A stretch of 40,499 nt of DNA, taken from positions 1 through 40,499 of the forward strand of contig JAHLKC010000223.1 of NCBI GenBank assembly GCA_025449115.1, given 5' to 3'. The position numbers were made by a program, and so were the translations under genes. The notes beneath the pieces are model-generated. The model had not been told where the DNA came from and ran no database searches. It saw only the letters and a program-made list of their open reading frames with translations. Below, one piece after another: positions 1-11,972 of the stretch. The DNA comes from Chytridium lagenaria (Eukaryota; Chytridiomycota; Chytridiomycetes; Chytridiales; Chytridiaceae). The stretch's first letter is position 1. Every line of letters begins with the position of its first letter.

Positions 1-685
1 GACTGATCATTTACACGCCTTACGCCGATACCCAAGTGAAGCCCGGAGACTCTGTTGTAAGTACCCCTCTTTAACTGTCATGAAAGGGAAAAGAAAAGTC
101 GGAAACTGATTTTGGCGCTAAATATTCCCTACAAAGACCATTCAATGGGATTACTTCCCTTCCGGGAGTCCTGGCATCATGGGTGAAGAAGTTATCGAAT
201 TCAATTTCAAGATCTCAGGGATGGTGCTGAGTCGGAGTACCACTCACAGGCTCGCAGGATCGTTTGCCGCAAAGCTTAAGACTGCTACCGTGACGATTCC
301 AACCGACGTTCCGTCTGGAGCCTTTGTAAGTTATACTAACAAAGGACCAAATGAGATTTTCTGATCTCTGCATCTCCCAGGCACTGTCAACAATGGTTTA
401 CAATACTTACTTCTCAAGCCCCAAGGTAAACATTTATATTTATCAAATATCATGTCAATTAGCCTATCACTAACTCTTCCCCTTGTGAAACAGATTGTTA
501 TCGTAGGAGGTGTTCCGGCGCCTGTAAAAGCTGAAGTCTCACAGCCAGCTGCCGGAGCGGCGGTGGCGGCTGTCGCATCCCCTGCCGTTGGAGCGACAAG
601 TACCAGATCCAATGGCTCGTTCCAGATCCACGTTCCCCTTTGGATCTCAATGATACCTGCTGTTCTTTCGTTCCTGCTTGTATAA
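1..685 (+). CDS. Kre9/Knh1-like GPI-anchored wall protein, 3' part
   Basis: This is the 3' end of a gene that begins outside the window. Four exons can be read without a frame break: 3-56, 137-325, 381-425 and 494-685, with GT-AG introns between them. The joined protein begins with an Ig-like segment containing PGDSVTIQWD and later TIPTDVPSGAF. This is the pattern of the Kre9/Knh1-type N-terminal domain of Ser/Thr-rich GPI proteins (family knowledge). An Ala/Ser/Val-rich spacer follows, and then a hydrophobic C-terminal tail (IPAVLSFLLV) that ends at the stop, as expected for a GPI-attachment signal. In other fungi such proteins sit in the plasma membrane or wall and are linked to beta-1,6-glucan assembly; that role is inferred here. 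The signal peptide would lie upstream of the window. Confidence 0.6.
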
Positions 686-2233
686 GGTAGACATATGCAG
701 GCCAACTGCGACAGCCTCTCTGTTTTAAAATTTCAATTCAGAAATAATAAATACTGATATGTGTTGAACTTACAGCAGGGGTAATTCTTTATGCGTATAT
801 ACACAGTAAGAAAGACGTAAGAGTTGATGAACAGTATTTTAATCCAACAACAAAAAAAAAAAGCGCGCAAAGAACTGCTGGATATATCATGGATGAATCT
901 ATGATGGCCGATGGAATTACGGTGAGATTGTTGATATTTCAGTGACAAGAATTTTATCCCTCAAGTATGTTATGTGGATTAAGCTGTGCATTGTGAAAAA
1001 TTGCGAATACGAAGGTTTTCAACTGTAAGTGACGAGTTACAGGGGCTCTATGATCAGCAGAATCAATATACCTATATTTCTAGATGATAATAATTATTCC
1101 TATTTATAATTCAATGTTGCTTATCCGCATCATTCTTTACAGAGTTGTCTTAATTTTAAACCTATTTCTGTTTTGCAGTTGTTCTATTCGCGGTTCCTTG
1201 GCACCTGCATTTAAACACGAAGTGCAAGGTTCCGTCAAACGATCACGTAACTGTATTTAGCGGCGATGCTTCACCTTCTGCAGCTCCACGACCTTTGTCC
1301 ATAAGCGCAGAAATCGCCAATATTGCATGATTTTTCATGAAGCATTCTAGGTCAAGCCTAAACCCAATTTAAATCTCCTTCGCTTGTAATTGCAACTTGC
1401 AAGAAAGAAAGAAGTAAAAAAAAAGAGAGGCATAATCGCGGGGAAAAAGCAACCTGACAGGGCTTTTCAGGGCCTTAAGAAGCTCCAAATTCTCGGCCTT
1501 ACTGCTTCCGCCTAGGCCGGGCATGGAAAAAACGGGAGATTTAACAGCAGAAAAGCCGATAACTATTAGCTATAGAGTTTAAACAGCCTAGTCTGCATGA
1601 TTATTGAGCCTCCGGCTGCAATTTCTTTGCGATAAAAAAGGTAAATAAGAAAAGAAACAGGAAAACGTGGAAAATGAAAGAATTATGCAGGACGAGCTTT
1701 TTATTTATGTTGAAGTATACCGGGCGTTCACCCACCAGCACATAATGTAAATAATTTTTCTGCGCGCTAGGCAACAACAAGAAAGGGTCTAAAACTCCAA
1801 GTCCCCTAGGCCCTAACAGTATAATAATAATACTCATGCAGGCGTTTTAACCGTTTCACGGTGAAGTAATCAGGCCGAAACAACCACAGCCTTGTTGTAA
1901 TCATCCATCGATGCGTTTTGCTTTTACACTCGGCCTTACTCAATATTTAAAAATTCTTGCCATAAATATGCGCTGATCTTGGCATATATAGCGATGTGTT
2001 ATCGGACCCCGTCGTTGCATATTTGATGAACTTTCGCCACTTCGTTCATGCACCGTTATACTTTCCATGATCGGCCGGAGTTCATTAGAGAAACTGCTTA
2101 TACATCATCTCAATTTTAACATTTTTTCTAAGATTTTAATTGACGCATGAAACCGGAGGCGTTAAATCAAAGGAAAATAAGGTCCGATTCTTGCCTTTTG
2201 TCTAATTAAGGCAGTTGACAACCATCACTAAAG
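686..2233. other. Intergenic region, no gene recognised
   Basis: This AT-rich stretch lies between the Kre9-like gene and gene A. It has an AATAAA-type signal near 745-750, suitable for 3' processing of the upstream gene. The short minus-strand open frame at 1601-1837 is low-complexity (Phe/Leu/Ile-rich), and I see no domain in it. I see no tRNA-like or repeat structure. Confidence 0.5.
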
Positions 2234-2240
2234 TATAAAA
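2234..2240 (+). promoter_or_regulatory. TATA-like element of gene A
   Basis: TATAAAA lies about 45-50 bases before the ATG at 2285. With a usual TATA-to-start distance of about 30 bases this leaves a very short 5' leader. The assignment rests only on sequence and position. Confidence 0.45.
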
Positions 2241-2284
2241 AGTCTCCACAACTAAAAGGGATCGTGCATTTTACTGCTGCTGTA

Positions 2285-4793
2285 ATGCGTGTGCCAAAGT
2301 CGAGTGGCCTTTACACGTCCTCCAGTGAGAGGCGTCTTCGTGGACATCCTCAAGTACTTGACGGTCAGATTGAGGTCATAGCGTGAGTGATGAGAAGCCA
2401 GTTATTTTGTATCGCAATGAAATCCACCACTAACTATTGTTTTAAGAACCCCGTCATATCAACACCTTAATCTGTTGACGGAAGAATACGGGGAGGTGCA
2501 ACGTCCGAATCTCCACGAGCGCAATCAAATACCTCCGTTTCGTAAGCAACAACCACCAACACCTAGCTGATTCATATACTTTATAGCACCCCAACAAATT
2601 CCGTCACTTTCAAGCTCTTACGTGAATGTGATACGTCCTCCAGCTCCAAATTACCCTTTCTCTATTCAACCGGGAGTTATCGGTGCTAGTCGAGTCGAAA
2701 ATAACGGCCCGTGCGCATGTGATGACTGTATTCCAACCGCTGTCACCAAGGCATCTTACGTTGCTGTTCTTCCAACGCCTATCACTTCTCAAGTGTCAAC
2801 TCCAACCGCGACACCCTTCACTAGGGCTCATGCAGTCCCCCATATTCCACCTGCTTCCGCCGTGTCCGACCCCTCCTGGATAGCATCTCTCCTTAAAAGT
2901 GTCGACCAACCAACCTCACAAGGAGAGCATGAGTCCATGCCACCGATGAACGATGAGGACATGATTTCATTTGGCTATAGAATGCTACAAAATCCGATAA
3001 TGAACCCCGGTGGTATGAGGCCTTCGTTTAGTCTCCCAGGTATCGCCTCTATCCTTTCTTCGGCCACGACGGTCTCGAAATCTCAAATCCCCTCGCAGCC
3101 TGCAGTCGATAATAATGACCCTCTTCCGCCCGTTCATCTTTCAAAATCATCTATAAGTGTTCTCTGCAAGTGCCGTGACTGCGCACGGACCATTGGTATC
3201 CTCATCTTTTACGGTAGCAACCGCGAGCTTTCCGATCCTGTTGCCATTGACGTGTCATGTCCGGCTTGTGCGGCAGCAAAGCGCGGTGTGGATGTATTTT
3301 TGGGAGGTCCAGGGACTGCTGGTATTCAGGATTCTTCTGGAGCGACAGCTTCGGTGTCCAAGAAGAGAAGGGTGAAGGGTGTTGGCAAAGATATGGTTAT
3401 CTTTTGCGAAGGATGTAACAGAAGGATTGGATTTGGTGGAGTTCGGAGTGCAGTTGACGGAGCTGCAGTTAACGAGAATAGAGAGTGGGAGGAGCCTCGA
3501 GCAAGTGTGGAGCCTATCTGTGAGGGTTGTGTCAGAAACTTTGGTATGTCACTTTTTCTTCCCTTTAACGCGTCTTGATTTTGCGCGTCAAATATTTCTC
3601 TGTCCTCACGTGTCATATCTCGACTATATTACTAACAACCGCCGCGATAGACTTTTGCACACAGTGCGGTGGTGGAGGGACTTACCGTACTGGAAAATGG
3701 CGTCCTCGCCAGCTTTTCAATGGAAAACGCAAGACCTGTTCTCTCTCTCACGAGCGTCATGGCGTCATCACTAATTTCCAGGTCACGACCTATCGTTGCC
3801 CCGTTGAACCAATTGAGGATGAAAAGGGCAACCTTATCAATCCTAACTTTGATCCAAGCCCGATAGTCGCTCGTAAGGATCCCGCGATCGAGGCTTACCT
3901 TCAGAAGTTTCCTCAGCACGCCGCAGCTACAGGGCCACGCGCCATCGACCCCCTGTGGAAGAGAAGGGCAGAATTCTTAGCTTCACACCGTTCTGCGTTT
4001 TTAAACTACTGGGCAATGCCTCTACTTATGGCAAACCTTGAAGGTTTTGGAACATGGGACCGCGTCGAAGAATTTGTAGATGTCAGACAACGAGAGCTTC
4101 GAATGCTTATCAGTGGTGGCCTTCAGCCTCTCGGCATCGAGAACTCACCTCCTCCAAGCCCTACCAATGCAAAGAACCTTAGACGATACATGGCTGTGGT
4201 AGACGTTTTTAAACCCAAGAAGAATCTTCCACGTGATCCTGCCATTCCATCCCTTCCCGGACAAAGTGATTCTGACGCGTCGGATGACTCAATTAGTGAT
4301 ACCCCTCCAAATCCAAGTCTCCTACTTACGTGATCGGTTACTTTTTTGTTCAATGGAATATCACCAACCGTCACGTCAATCTCCTCCACGTTCGTTATGA
4401 CGGTCGCGATTCCGTTGATGACTCCCGACGCGTTCGCCTCTCCTTATGATGATGGCCGCTCTCACACTCCGCAACCTCAAAGACGCGCTTACAGAAGGCC
4501 ACCCAGAGCCTCTCCATCTTTGGTGCTTGGGGTACAAGTCATCAACAGAGGCGGAGGTGAAGACGCGTTTTATTACGCAGATAGAAAAGTTTGGGTTTAG
4601 GCCCATCGACGAGTATGCTAAGAAATTTGGGCATGACGAAAAGGAATTGGAAATGATGTTGTTGGAAGACGCGACGCTTCCAATAGATTTTAGGAAGGAA
4701 TTGACTGTGTATGTGTGCCGATGGGCGGATGTGAAGGCGGCAGCGCAGGGACAGGTTGCGGCAGCCATTATGGCTGCAGCAGGAGCAACATGA
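2285..4793 (+). CDS. Uncharacterised Cys-rich (zinc-ribbon-like) fungal protein A
   Basis: Exons: 2285-2382, 2447-2541, 2587-3543 and 3651 onward. Junctions are GT-AG with branch-like CTAAC or ACTAAC, and the reading is continuous to about 4198. A 119-nt intron at 4199-4317 would restore the frame. A further one-base change is needed near 4440-4446. The N-terminal 200 or so residues are Pro/Ser-rich and probably disordered. Then come CxxC pairs: CKCRDC, CPAC and CEGC with GFGGVR, followed by EPICEGCVRNFG, FCTQCGGGGTYRTGKWRPRQ and KTCSLSH. The last block looks like the centre of a metal-binding module. Downstream are GTWDRVEEF, a Trp/Arg/Asp block (4339-4440) and FGFRPIDEYAKKFG, which resembles the end of a GNAT acetyltransferase fold; that is a weak inference. 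No characterised family is recognised. A paralog lies at 15074-17296 and shares the intron that splits FG|DFCTQCG. Confidence 0.75.
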
Positions 4794-5006
4794 GTTTTTT
4801 TTTTTTAATTCAGTTCTTCCTATTTTCTTCCTAAGACGTGATGATCGCTTAGCCTTATTTTACACCTACATAAACACATATCCAAATATTTTTTAACTTG
4901 CATTTTGTTGATGAGCGTACGTTGTTATCGTCTTTTTTCATTTATTTTTTTTGTTTTTGATGTGTTTAGGAATGTGACTCTGCCTCTAGTTGATTGATAA
5001 AAAGAG

Positions 5007-6680
5007 ATGATGTTTGAAGTCTCCCGTCTCTCAAAACTCATTTCCAAAGCTTCCAACGACCATGGCCACTCCCATCGCTTCAGATCATCTCAAGGTCGCA
5101 CTGTATCCTCTCTCCACTCCCACATCTCGCTTATCGATAATCCCAACAGATCCCTCCTCTGCCCAGAACCCATTACCTTAACTCCAAACCTGATCATCCG
5201 AAGATGCACCCCCGAGGACGTCAACGCTATCGCTGAATTCAACGGTTATGTCCATGGAAGTCCTACCTATTACGGTGGTCATGCCCGTTCCTGCTTTGAC
5301 CACCTCCCAGATAAATAAAGCATCCGTCCGTCGACGCTGGATGCTTCACCGCTGTCATCGACACCTCCGTCACCCTTGAGACTGTTACCGATGCCGATAA
5401 AGCTTTCATGACGACCGATGGCATGGTCGGTATCATGCATGATGTCCATCCCGCAGATATGGACCTACGGTGAAACGACCCGCATCTCCTCTGATGCCCC
5501 CAGGGTTCCTCTTCTCACCATGCGTCCAGAGGCCGTTGGAACACACCCTAGCTACCGCTCTCAGAAGCTCACAGAGAAGCAGTTTGCCATCCACGACACA
5601 TGGTCTGAAGCCCTTGGGCACGACATCAGCTTTTTAATCGGTATCGAAGGTTTTTATCGTCGTTTTGGTTATGAGCTTGCTCCACAGTGCCTCGGAGGAC
5701 GTCGTGGTTATGCAGCGACTTTCTAAGCTCGGAAAGGATGAAACCGAGCCTTATGTCATCCGCAAGGCAACTTTGGAGGATGCTGTATTTTTGACGGACA
5801 TTGATCGAAGGGCCGCAGCGAGAAGGCGTCACCTGTCCTGCGATGTGGATGAAGCTTGGTGGAGAAATATGATTGGCGGAAAGCTGCAAAAGGGTGCCCA
5901 TAACGACAGAGATATCTTTATCATCGAAGAAGCCGTGCTGAGGGTTCTGAGATTCTTACGGAAACCGTGTTGGTTTCTTTCAAACATCCCCCCATCTTCA
6001 AATCATTCGTTTCGAAGTTGACCCCGATATCTCTGGTCATTCCTGGACCTCTGTTACTCCCACTCTTCTCCGCTGGCTTCCGGTTCATTCGCTCTCCAAG
6101 CTGCAAGCCAAAGATCCTGCCGCTACCCTTCCAGAGAGCTGGTCCTTTTCACTAAGCCTCGCTCCCAACCATCCGTGCTTCTCCGCCATTCGGTCAGACC
6201 TTCACCTCCCGCGCATCGTGGCGCCGTACAGGATGTACACAAAAATCCAAACCTCCCCGTCTTCTCAACCGCATCTCTTCCGTCCTCACTTACCGCCTGC
6301 AGCGTTCCATCGTTTTCAACCACTACACTGGTAGTCTCGCACTTGTGATCAATCCAAGCAACGCGGCAAAGAACGGCGGAACTGTGCTTACCATCACCGA
6401 TGGACGTATCACCGATGTATCACCCGCAAAGGAGGGCAGTACTTTGGATGGGTTGATGGGTGATGGCGTGAATAATGCTTTTACTATGGGAGGGTCTGCA
6501 ACGTGGTTTGTACAGATAGTGATGGGGATGGAGACAGCTTCAGGGATGGCGGAAAAGTATCCTGGAGATTGTGCCAGTGAAGGAATGGCGACACGGTTGT
6601 TAGATGTCATGTTTCCACGAAAAGCAATGGATTCAGAGGATTGGGGAGTCAATTGCGAAGAAGTTTACCCTGTAGATTGA
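5007..6680 (+). CDS. Eis-like GNAT N-acetyltransferase, frame-broken
   Basis: Blocks of one protein lie in successive frames. First is an N-terminal GNAT start, LIIRRCTPEDVNAIAEFN (about 5185-5240). Next is QIWTYGE, then RPEAVGTHPSYRSQKL, matching the acetyl-CoA loop region (Q/R-x-x-G/A-like), then GIEGFYRRFGYE (5455-5720). A second GNAT-like half begins YVIRKATLEDAVFLTDID (5750-5930). The last part contains APYRMYTK, FLNRISSVL and TGSLALVINP (6220-6370), followed by an SCP2-like end with LLDVMFP. This order fits the two-GNAT-plus-sterol-carrier layout of Eis-type acetyltransferases (family knowledge); the substrate is unknown. Frame changes occur near 5312, 5455, 5722, 5945 and 6245. The start is uncertain: 5007 is open, but an ATG at 5062 has a better context (ACCATGG). 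The gene converges with the glucoamylase gene. Confidence 0.7.
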
Positions 6681-6929
6681 AAAAATATATTAATAAGTCG
6701 TATTATAGAGTAGAGTATCTTTGTAAAGGATTTATTTCAACTTAAAGAGTATCGTATACAAGGGAGGGAGCAGTATTCATTCACAAGATCAAGTTTTTTT
6801 TTCACAGAATAAGGGGTAAGAGAAGAGGCTCATATAGAGAAAACAGAAAGAGGCACGTAGAGGTCATAAGTACACAGAAAAAAAAGCGGAAATATGGACA
6901 AAAACCGCAGTATGGTACAAGAAAGGTGT

Positions 6930-9425
6930 TTAAAGAAGGGCCTTGAGCTCCTCACGGGCAAGGTGAGCCGTCAAGAAAGACGCATAAGACCAAGTCAAGT
7001 CCCTCACACCTTTACCGTTAGGAGTTCCGTCGCTCCTCAAGAACTGCTCACCGAACCTAAAGTTGATATCTCCATGGGTCTTGGAGCGACGAATGTAGCT
7101 GTCACCCACAGACTGGAGACCACCAATGATCGCGTTGAACTCGGCAGATCCCTTGGCGTAGGTACCCGGAGCAATGTTACCAGCCTGAAGACCACTGGGG
7201 CGATCACCCATGATGAAGGGACGGCTGAGAGGGGTGACGACGATTTGCCCGGCCTTGATGTAGTCGATGGCAGCACGGTAGTAGGTCTCGCCAACAGAGT
7301 TGGTGGTAAGGTACCATGGGTTTCCTTGGGCGTCGGTGTCTGCGCCGTTGTAAGTGTCGCCAGAGTACCTGCCGATAGCGATGGAGAGGGGGAAGCCGTC
7401 ATTGTCCTGGAGGGGCTTCTTGTTAAGGTCGTATTCCCTCGAGAACAAAAGAGCGAGCTGGTAGAGCGTCTGAAGAATCTTGTCACTGCCGGGGCTGTAC
7501 ACGTTGTCGTTGTCGTACCCATGGATGGCGGTCAAAGGGATAGCAGCGTCCAAAATCCTTCCTTCAATCTTTCCACTGGGGGTGTAGACAAGAGTGGTAC
7601 GAACAGAGTTGGCGGCGTTGTCCCAGTACTGAGTGACGTTGCGGTTGAGCAAGCTGACGATCTGGCCGTAGAAGTTTCCGGCACCAGTGTCCTGGAGGAA
7701 GTTGGCCATATCGCGACCTTCACGGAGGGCCTTGCGTTGAACCATCTGAGTAAAGAAGTGGAACCCACGCTTCTCTTCCCAAAGATCGCAGTTTTCGGTT
7801 TCGGAGAGAGTCCTAGTGATGTACTCAAGGTCGGGCTTGATGACGCTGGTGTAAAGTTCACGAACTCGGGTCTGGGAGCCGCCTTTGGCGAGGTAGGCCT
7901 TTGCGAAGCGGATGAAGACGGAAGCACGGAGTGCGGGGCCATCGTTTTGTGGGCGGCACCAATCCTTGTCAAAAGGGTTACCGTCAACGTAGTATTTGGG
8001 CTCACCGAATCCACCCTTGGCAAAGTCCTTGCCCTGGTTAACTTTGGTGACAGACTGGAAGTCCCACATCTTAGACTCGAGCGAGTTATCACCCTTGATG
8101 TAAAGCTCGTTCACAAGATCCATGACAAGGGAAGCATCACGAATCCAGTGGAAGAAGTAGTCCTGCTTGGTACCAATATCCTGCTTCTTTGGTGCCGCAA
8201 CAACAACTCCGGTAATGGTTTCGGCGGGAGAGATGGCGTTGAAAAGGTATTGCTTGATGAAGGGGACTGCAGTGTTTAACCAGTTGGTGATGTCGGGACC
8301 GAAGCCACCGGCAGCAGCAGGTGAGACGGAAGCGCCGCTGATGACGTAGTTCTTGGAGTTGTTGTTGTCATAGAAAGTTTGGTTGTACCAGTCTCGTATT
8401 TGACGTAGAATTGGGATCCGTTGTCAACGTTGGGAACACCGCCAGAAAAGGTCCAGAGCTCGTAACCGTTGGCAGCTGTGCTGAAGTAGGAGGCTGAGGC
8501 GGTGGGAGCGTTCACAAAGCTTCCGGAAGGAGTGGAGGCGATGACATTGACAATTTTGTTGAAAGCAATGTTTTTGATCCACAAGCCGCCAGAGAGGGTG
8601 CCGCCAACGAGGGTGTATTGCTGAACCTGAACGGGGGCGCCGTTGGAAGGAGGGTTGGGGCTGACGACAATGACGACGGGTTTGCCAGAGGGGGCGGGGA
8701 GGAGGAGGAGGAGGAGGGGGGGAGGAGTTCCACCCTGGATCAAGTAGTTCTTGCTATAAGAATAAGTTAGAACTAAAACAAGCCAAATCGAATTTGAGAC
8801 AAGAAAGGTCTAGGAATCCAAAGAATATAAAGAAAACAAGGAAGACTCACGTGAAGTTGTTGTCATAGTAATCACGTCCAGAAACAGTGTATTTCAAGTA
8901 GACCTGGGAACCAGCTCCGAGGCTAGCGGGGGCTGCATTGAATGACCAAACCTCGTAACCGTTCGCAGCAGATCTAGAATAGGCGGCATTCACAAATTGC
9001 GATGGAGACCACTGCACAGTTGGAGTCGAGTAAAAGACTTGAACGACTTTGTTGAAAGCCAAGTTCTTCACCTATTGTTTTGATGTTACATTTTAGACAT
9101 GAAGACAAAAACACGTGTCAAAGCGAAAGCCCTGTGAGAGCTAGGAATAAGTAAATGTTACCCACCCAAATGGAGCCGGTGAACTGGTTGTTGTCGCTGT
9201 CAAACGAGTAGGTCTGAAGAACCACCTCGCCAGAGGCAGGGACGTTGGGTTGGGAGTGACGGCCACAGGGGCACGTCGTTCGAGCTAGAATTTCAAGAAA
9301 GTAAACAGCCATTAGCGGGAGATCTTTAGAAAGAGAAAGTTGGGTATGAGAGCTTACGTTCACCGGACTCGCGGTGACGACGGCGAGAAGAGCCGTGAAG
9401 GCGGCTAAAAGAAAGAACCGCGCAT
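6930..9425 (-). CDS. Glucoamylase: signal peptide, two CBM21, GH15
   Basis: A secreted exo-alpha-1,4-glucosidase that releases glucose from starch. Minus-strand exons: 9425-9358 (signal peptide MRGSFF...VVTASPVN), 9284-9166, 9071-8851 and 8753-6930. Two CBM21 starch-binding modules follow in tandem. The first ends SGRDYYDNNFTKNYLIQG. The second contains GGLWIKNIAFNKIV and ends FYDNNNSKNYVISG. A Pro/Ser-type linker, CT-rich in DNA, separates them. The GH15 domain has FHWIRDASLVMDL, GFGEPKYYVDG, RPQNDGPALRA, CDLWEE (general acid region) and FGEQF (general base region), then TWSYASFLTAH at the C-terminus. Total length is about 745 residues, longer than single-CBM21 Rhizopus enzymes of about 600. 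Three one-base frame breaks are needed: an A-run at 9407-9410, near 9255 and near 8395. A compensated pair probably lies in the C-rich linker near 8700. The catalytic domain itself is intact. Confidence 0.9.
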
Positions 9426-9542
9426 TGAGATTCTCTAGTCTGATGTGTGGGAGGGGGGGGATATATAGGATGTGTTATATTAGAAAAGGGGGATACGATG
9501 AGGATGTGAAGGATGAGTGTAAAACAGAGGACGCTTCCCGAC

Positions 9543-9551
9543 CTTTTTATA
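9543..9551 (-). promoter_or_regulatory. TATA-like element of glucoamylase
   Basis: On the minus strand this reads TATAAAAAG, about 118 bases before the ATG at 9425. The stretch upstream to about 9680 is almost pure pyrimidine on the coding strand, a common feature of fungal promoters. It is the best TATA match in the region. Confidence 0.45.
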
Positions 9552-9689
9552 CGCGAAAATAGTGAAAAGAGACAAAAAGAGGAAGGAGGAAGGAGATAGA
9601 CAAAAATCAGCAGTGAAAGGGGTTGAAAAAAAAGGCCATGGAAAAGAAGAGTGAGAGAAAAGAAAAGGAAAAAATACATTTTTGAAGAG

Positions 9690-11890
9690 CAGTAAAATGA
9701 TAAATAAAATATCCCGGTATGGTGGAAAATATCACAACCTGCGCATAAGTCGCAAAAGACTAGTCACTCGAAGGAAGGGAGAGACAAAGGGCATCGTTTT
9801 CCAGTAAATTATCCACTGCACGTGAGTCAATCAAGAATCACTGAGCGAGAAGACATGTTCCAAAGAAGAGTCGAAGAAGACGGGTTTTATTTTCAATGAG
9901 GGCGCACACCGTTTGTTGCCGGGTTGTCATCAGTCAATGGATGGAGTGACAAGGGATACCTTTGGGGCTTGCCTCTCTTTTTTGGTGTAACTGTTTTCAG
10001 GGTTTTACCACATGATCTTGAGAAATGAAGAAGAGACTGGGGCTATCGGCCAATGAGCCATGCGGTCGGAAAATCACCCAAGGACTCGGGGCATTCCGGC
10101 CCCGTCAGCATGACACCGTGACCATAGCTCACACACCCGTCGTCATCAAACAGGACTGAGCCTCAGCCGAACAAGCGTCATACTTATTACCCGTTGAGAG
10201 TGGTCGCGTGAGGAAAGAGTGAAAGCCTATGGTCCGTCCCCGTCAAACGGCCGTCTGGGCGCATCGTTTCGATGAAGCCCTCGGTCTAGTCACTAATTAA
10301 TATTAGTTATCTTTTTAATTCACATGCAACAAAACAACATGGAAAGAAGACAAAAACATTAATACTTGAACTTGTCTCACTCATTTAATCGCATAAAGAA
10401 TGACGTCTCTATATTCTATAATGTCACGTCGCAATTGACTCAGAAGACGAGGCTTGCCCCTTGCCAGCGAAACGGAATGAGGGGGCATGGACTCACGAAA
10501 GCAGTGGATCAGGATCAAGTGGGTATCGAAGGGATGGGGTCGCCATTAGAGATGAAGGCTTGCCTCACCCTGGGAAGTGGCATCTGAGTAGGAATGTCCA
10601 TAATAACAGTTGCGTTAGTTCTTTTGGGAAAGAGGTAATAAGTAGCGCGCTCAATTGACATGTGGCTGCTTATACTGGTATCACGGTGTGTGGGTGTGTA
10701 TATCATGTCCACGGGTACGAAGGGATGGAATGGGCTTTCACTGACCGAGTTAGCCTAAAGCATGTAATGTCCAATATGTATTTATGAAAGAAATTGCTAA
10801 CTAACGTTACTCGTGTCTCATTTCTTCTGATGACCGTGTTTCTTCCTTGTCATCGTGTTTCCTCTTTATATGTTTCACCTGTATTTGTTTATTCCCTGTT
10901 TATTTAAATTGCCTTATGGGATATATATATAATGCATTTGCTCTCCAGTCTATCCCGTTTGTAGGTAAAAGAAAGCCGAGACCACCCAGTACGAGAACGA
11001 TTCAATAAACTTTGCTCAAGGACTGGCCTTTATTATTGAAAGCCTCGCAACGCGTGATTTCATGAGTTTCATGGATTTCGCCAAGTCCCAGTTTGCCTAC
11101 AGCGCAAGTTGTAATCAATTATTCTAATTTTGATGAACGGTTGAGGTATCGTAACTGCAGTGGTGAGGAAGTGTCCCGACCTTGAGGGTGGACGGGTGTG
11201 TCAAGCGGCATAGAATAATTCGCTCTTACCAAAATTACTATACATGTATCAAACAACGTGTTTCTCACCATCTACATCAATGTCGTAGCCTTCGGTTCTT
11301 TGATGAGGCAAGGCAAGATAAGTACACCACCACGACTTTGAAGCACTATGATCATAGAACATCTGTATAAACTCTGTCATCACCAATCTCCTTTATAGAA
11401 TATCCTGCTCTTCACCGTCATTGCAACACTCACATATCTCATATTAGTGGGTGGTGTGGGTTCAAAAGAGTTTGTATTCCAATACTGACTGCCTTACTGG
11501 AATGCTAGACGTGGTATCAGCATTATGAAAATTTAACGCAGTAGCAATGGAAGAGGAGGTGCCTAGTGAAGTCATGGATGAAAATGATTGCGAAAACTCA
11601 TCACGATACTTCCGGGTCCTTTCAACCAGAACAACGAACAACCTTAATCTCCTAGAATCTCTCACGGAAAGTCAACAGTCTACTTACGAAATGCACTAGG
11701 ATATGTTGCGTTGTATATTGTTTAATCCCTTCTAGCATTCACCCAGTGTTTCATCTTATGCAAAAACTGGTAACGGGGAGTGACAAATCACTACACGCGG
11801 CGGGAGACGCAGCGTGCTTCACGAACGTCAACTTGACGCGAGGACATAGGTCAAACCATCCCGTTCCCGCTGTCAACCCCTTTCAAAAAA
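9690..11890. other. Long intergenic region, no gene recognised
   Basis: Both strands carry only short open frames without recognisable motifs. The part next to glucoamylase presumably holds its upstream control region. I found no tRNA-like clover-leaf and no transposon ends. The only clear landmark is the small tandem repeat and TATA box at the right edge, which belong to the U2 gene. Confidence 0.4.
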
Positions 11891-11896
11891 TTCATT

Positions 11897-11926
11897 CCGC
11901 AGTTCTCCGCAGTTCTCCGCAGTTCC
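11897..11926 (+). repeat. Three copies of a 10-bp repeat before U2
   Basis: The unit CCGCAGTTCT occurs three times head to tail, the last copy with one change (CCGCAGTTCC). It ends nine bases before the TATA box of the U2 snRNA gene, so it could be an upstream activating element. That role is inferred from position alone. Confidence 0.6.
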
Positions 11927-11934
11927 CAGTTTCC

Positions 11935-11942
11935 TATAAATA
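11935..11942 (+). promoter_or_regulatory. TATA box of the U2 snRNA gene
   Basis: TATAAATA lies about 38 bases before the inferred U2 5' end (11973). This is normal spacing for a polymerase II snRNA promoter. Confidence 0.65.
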
Positions 11943-11972
11943 CCCCCCATCCCCCTTTCGTTGTTCCTTACA

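Noticed and set aside
6894..8279. A 461-codon open frame on the plus strand
   Set aside because: It is the antisense of the GH15 domain. The minus strand carries every glucoamylase motif, and the plus-strand peptide has no recognisable domain.
10060..10110. CGGGG/CCCCG pair as a carbon-repression site for glucoamylase
   Set aside because: The flanking bases do not fit the CreA/Mig1 consensus, and the distance to the gene is about 650 bases.
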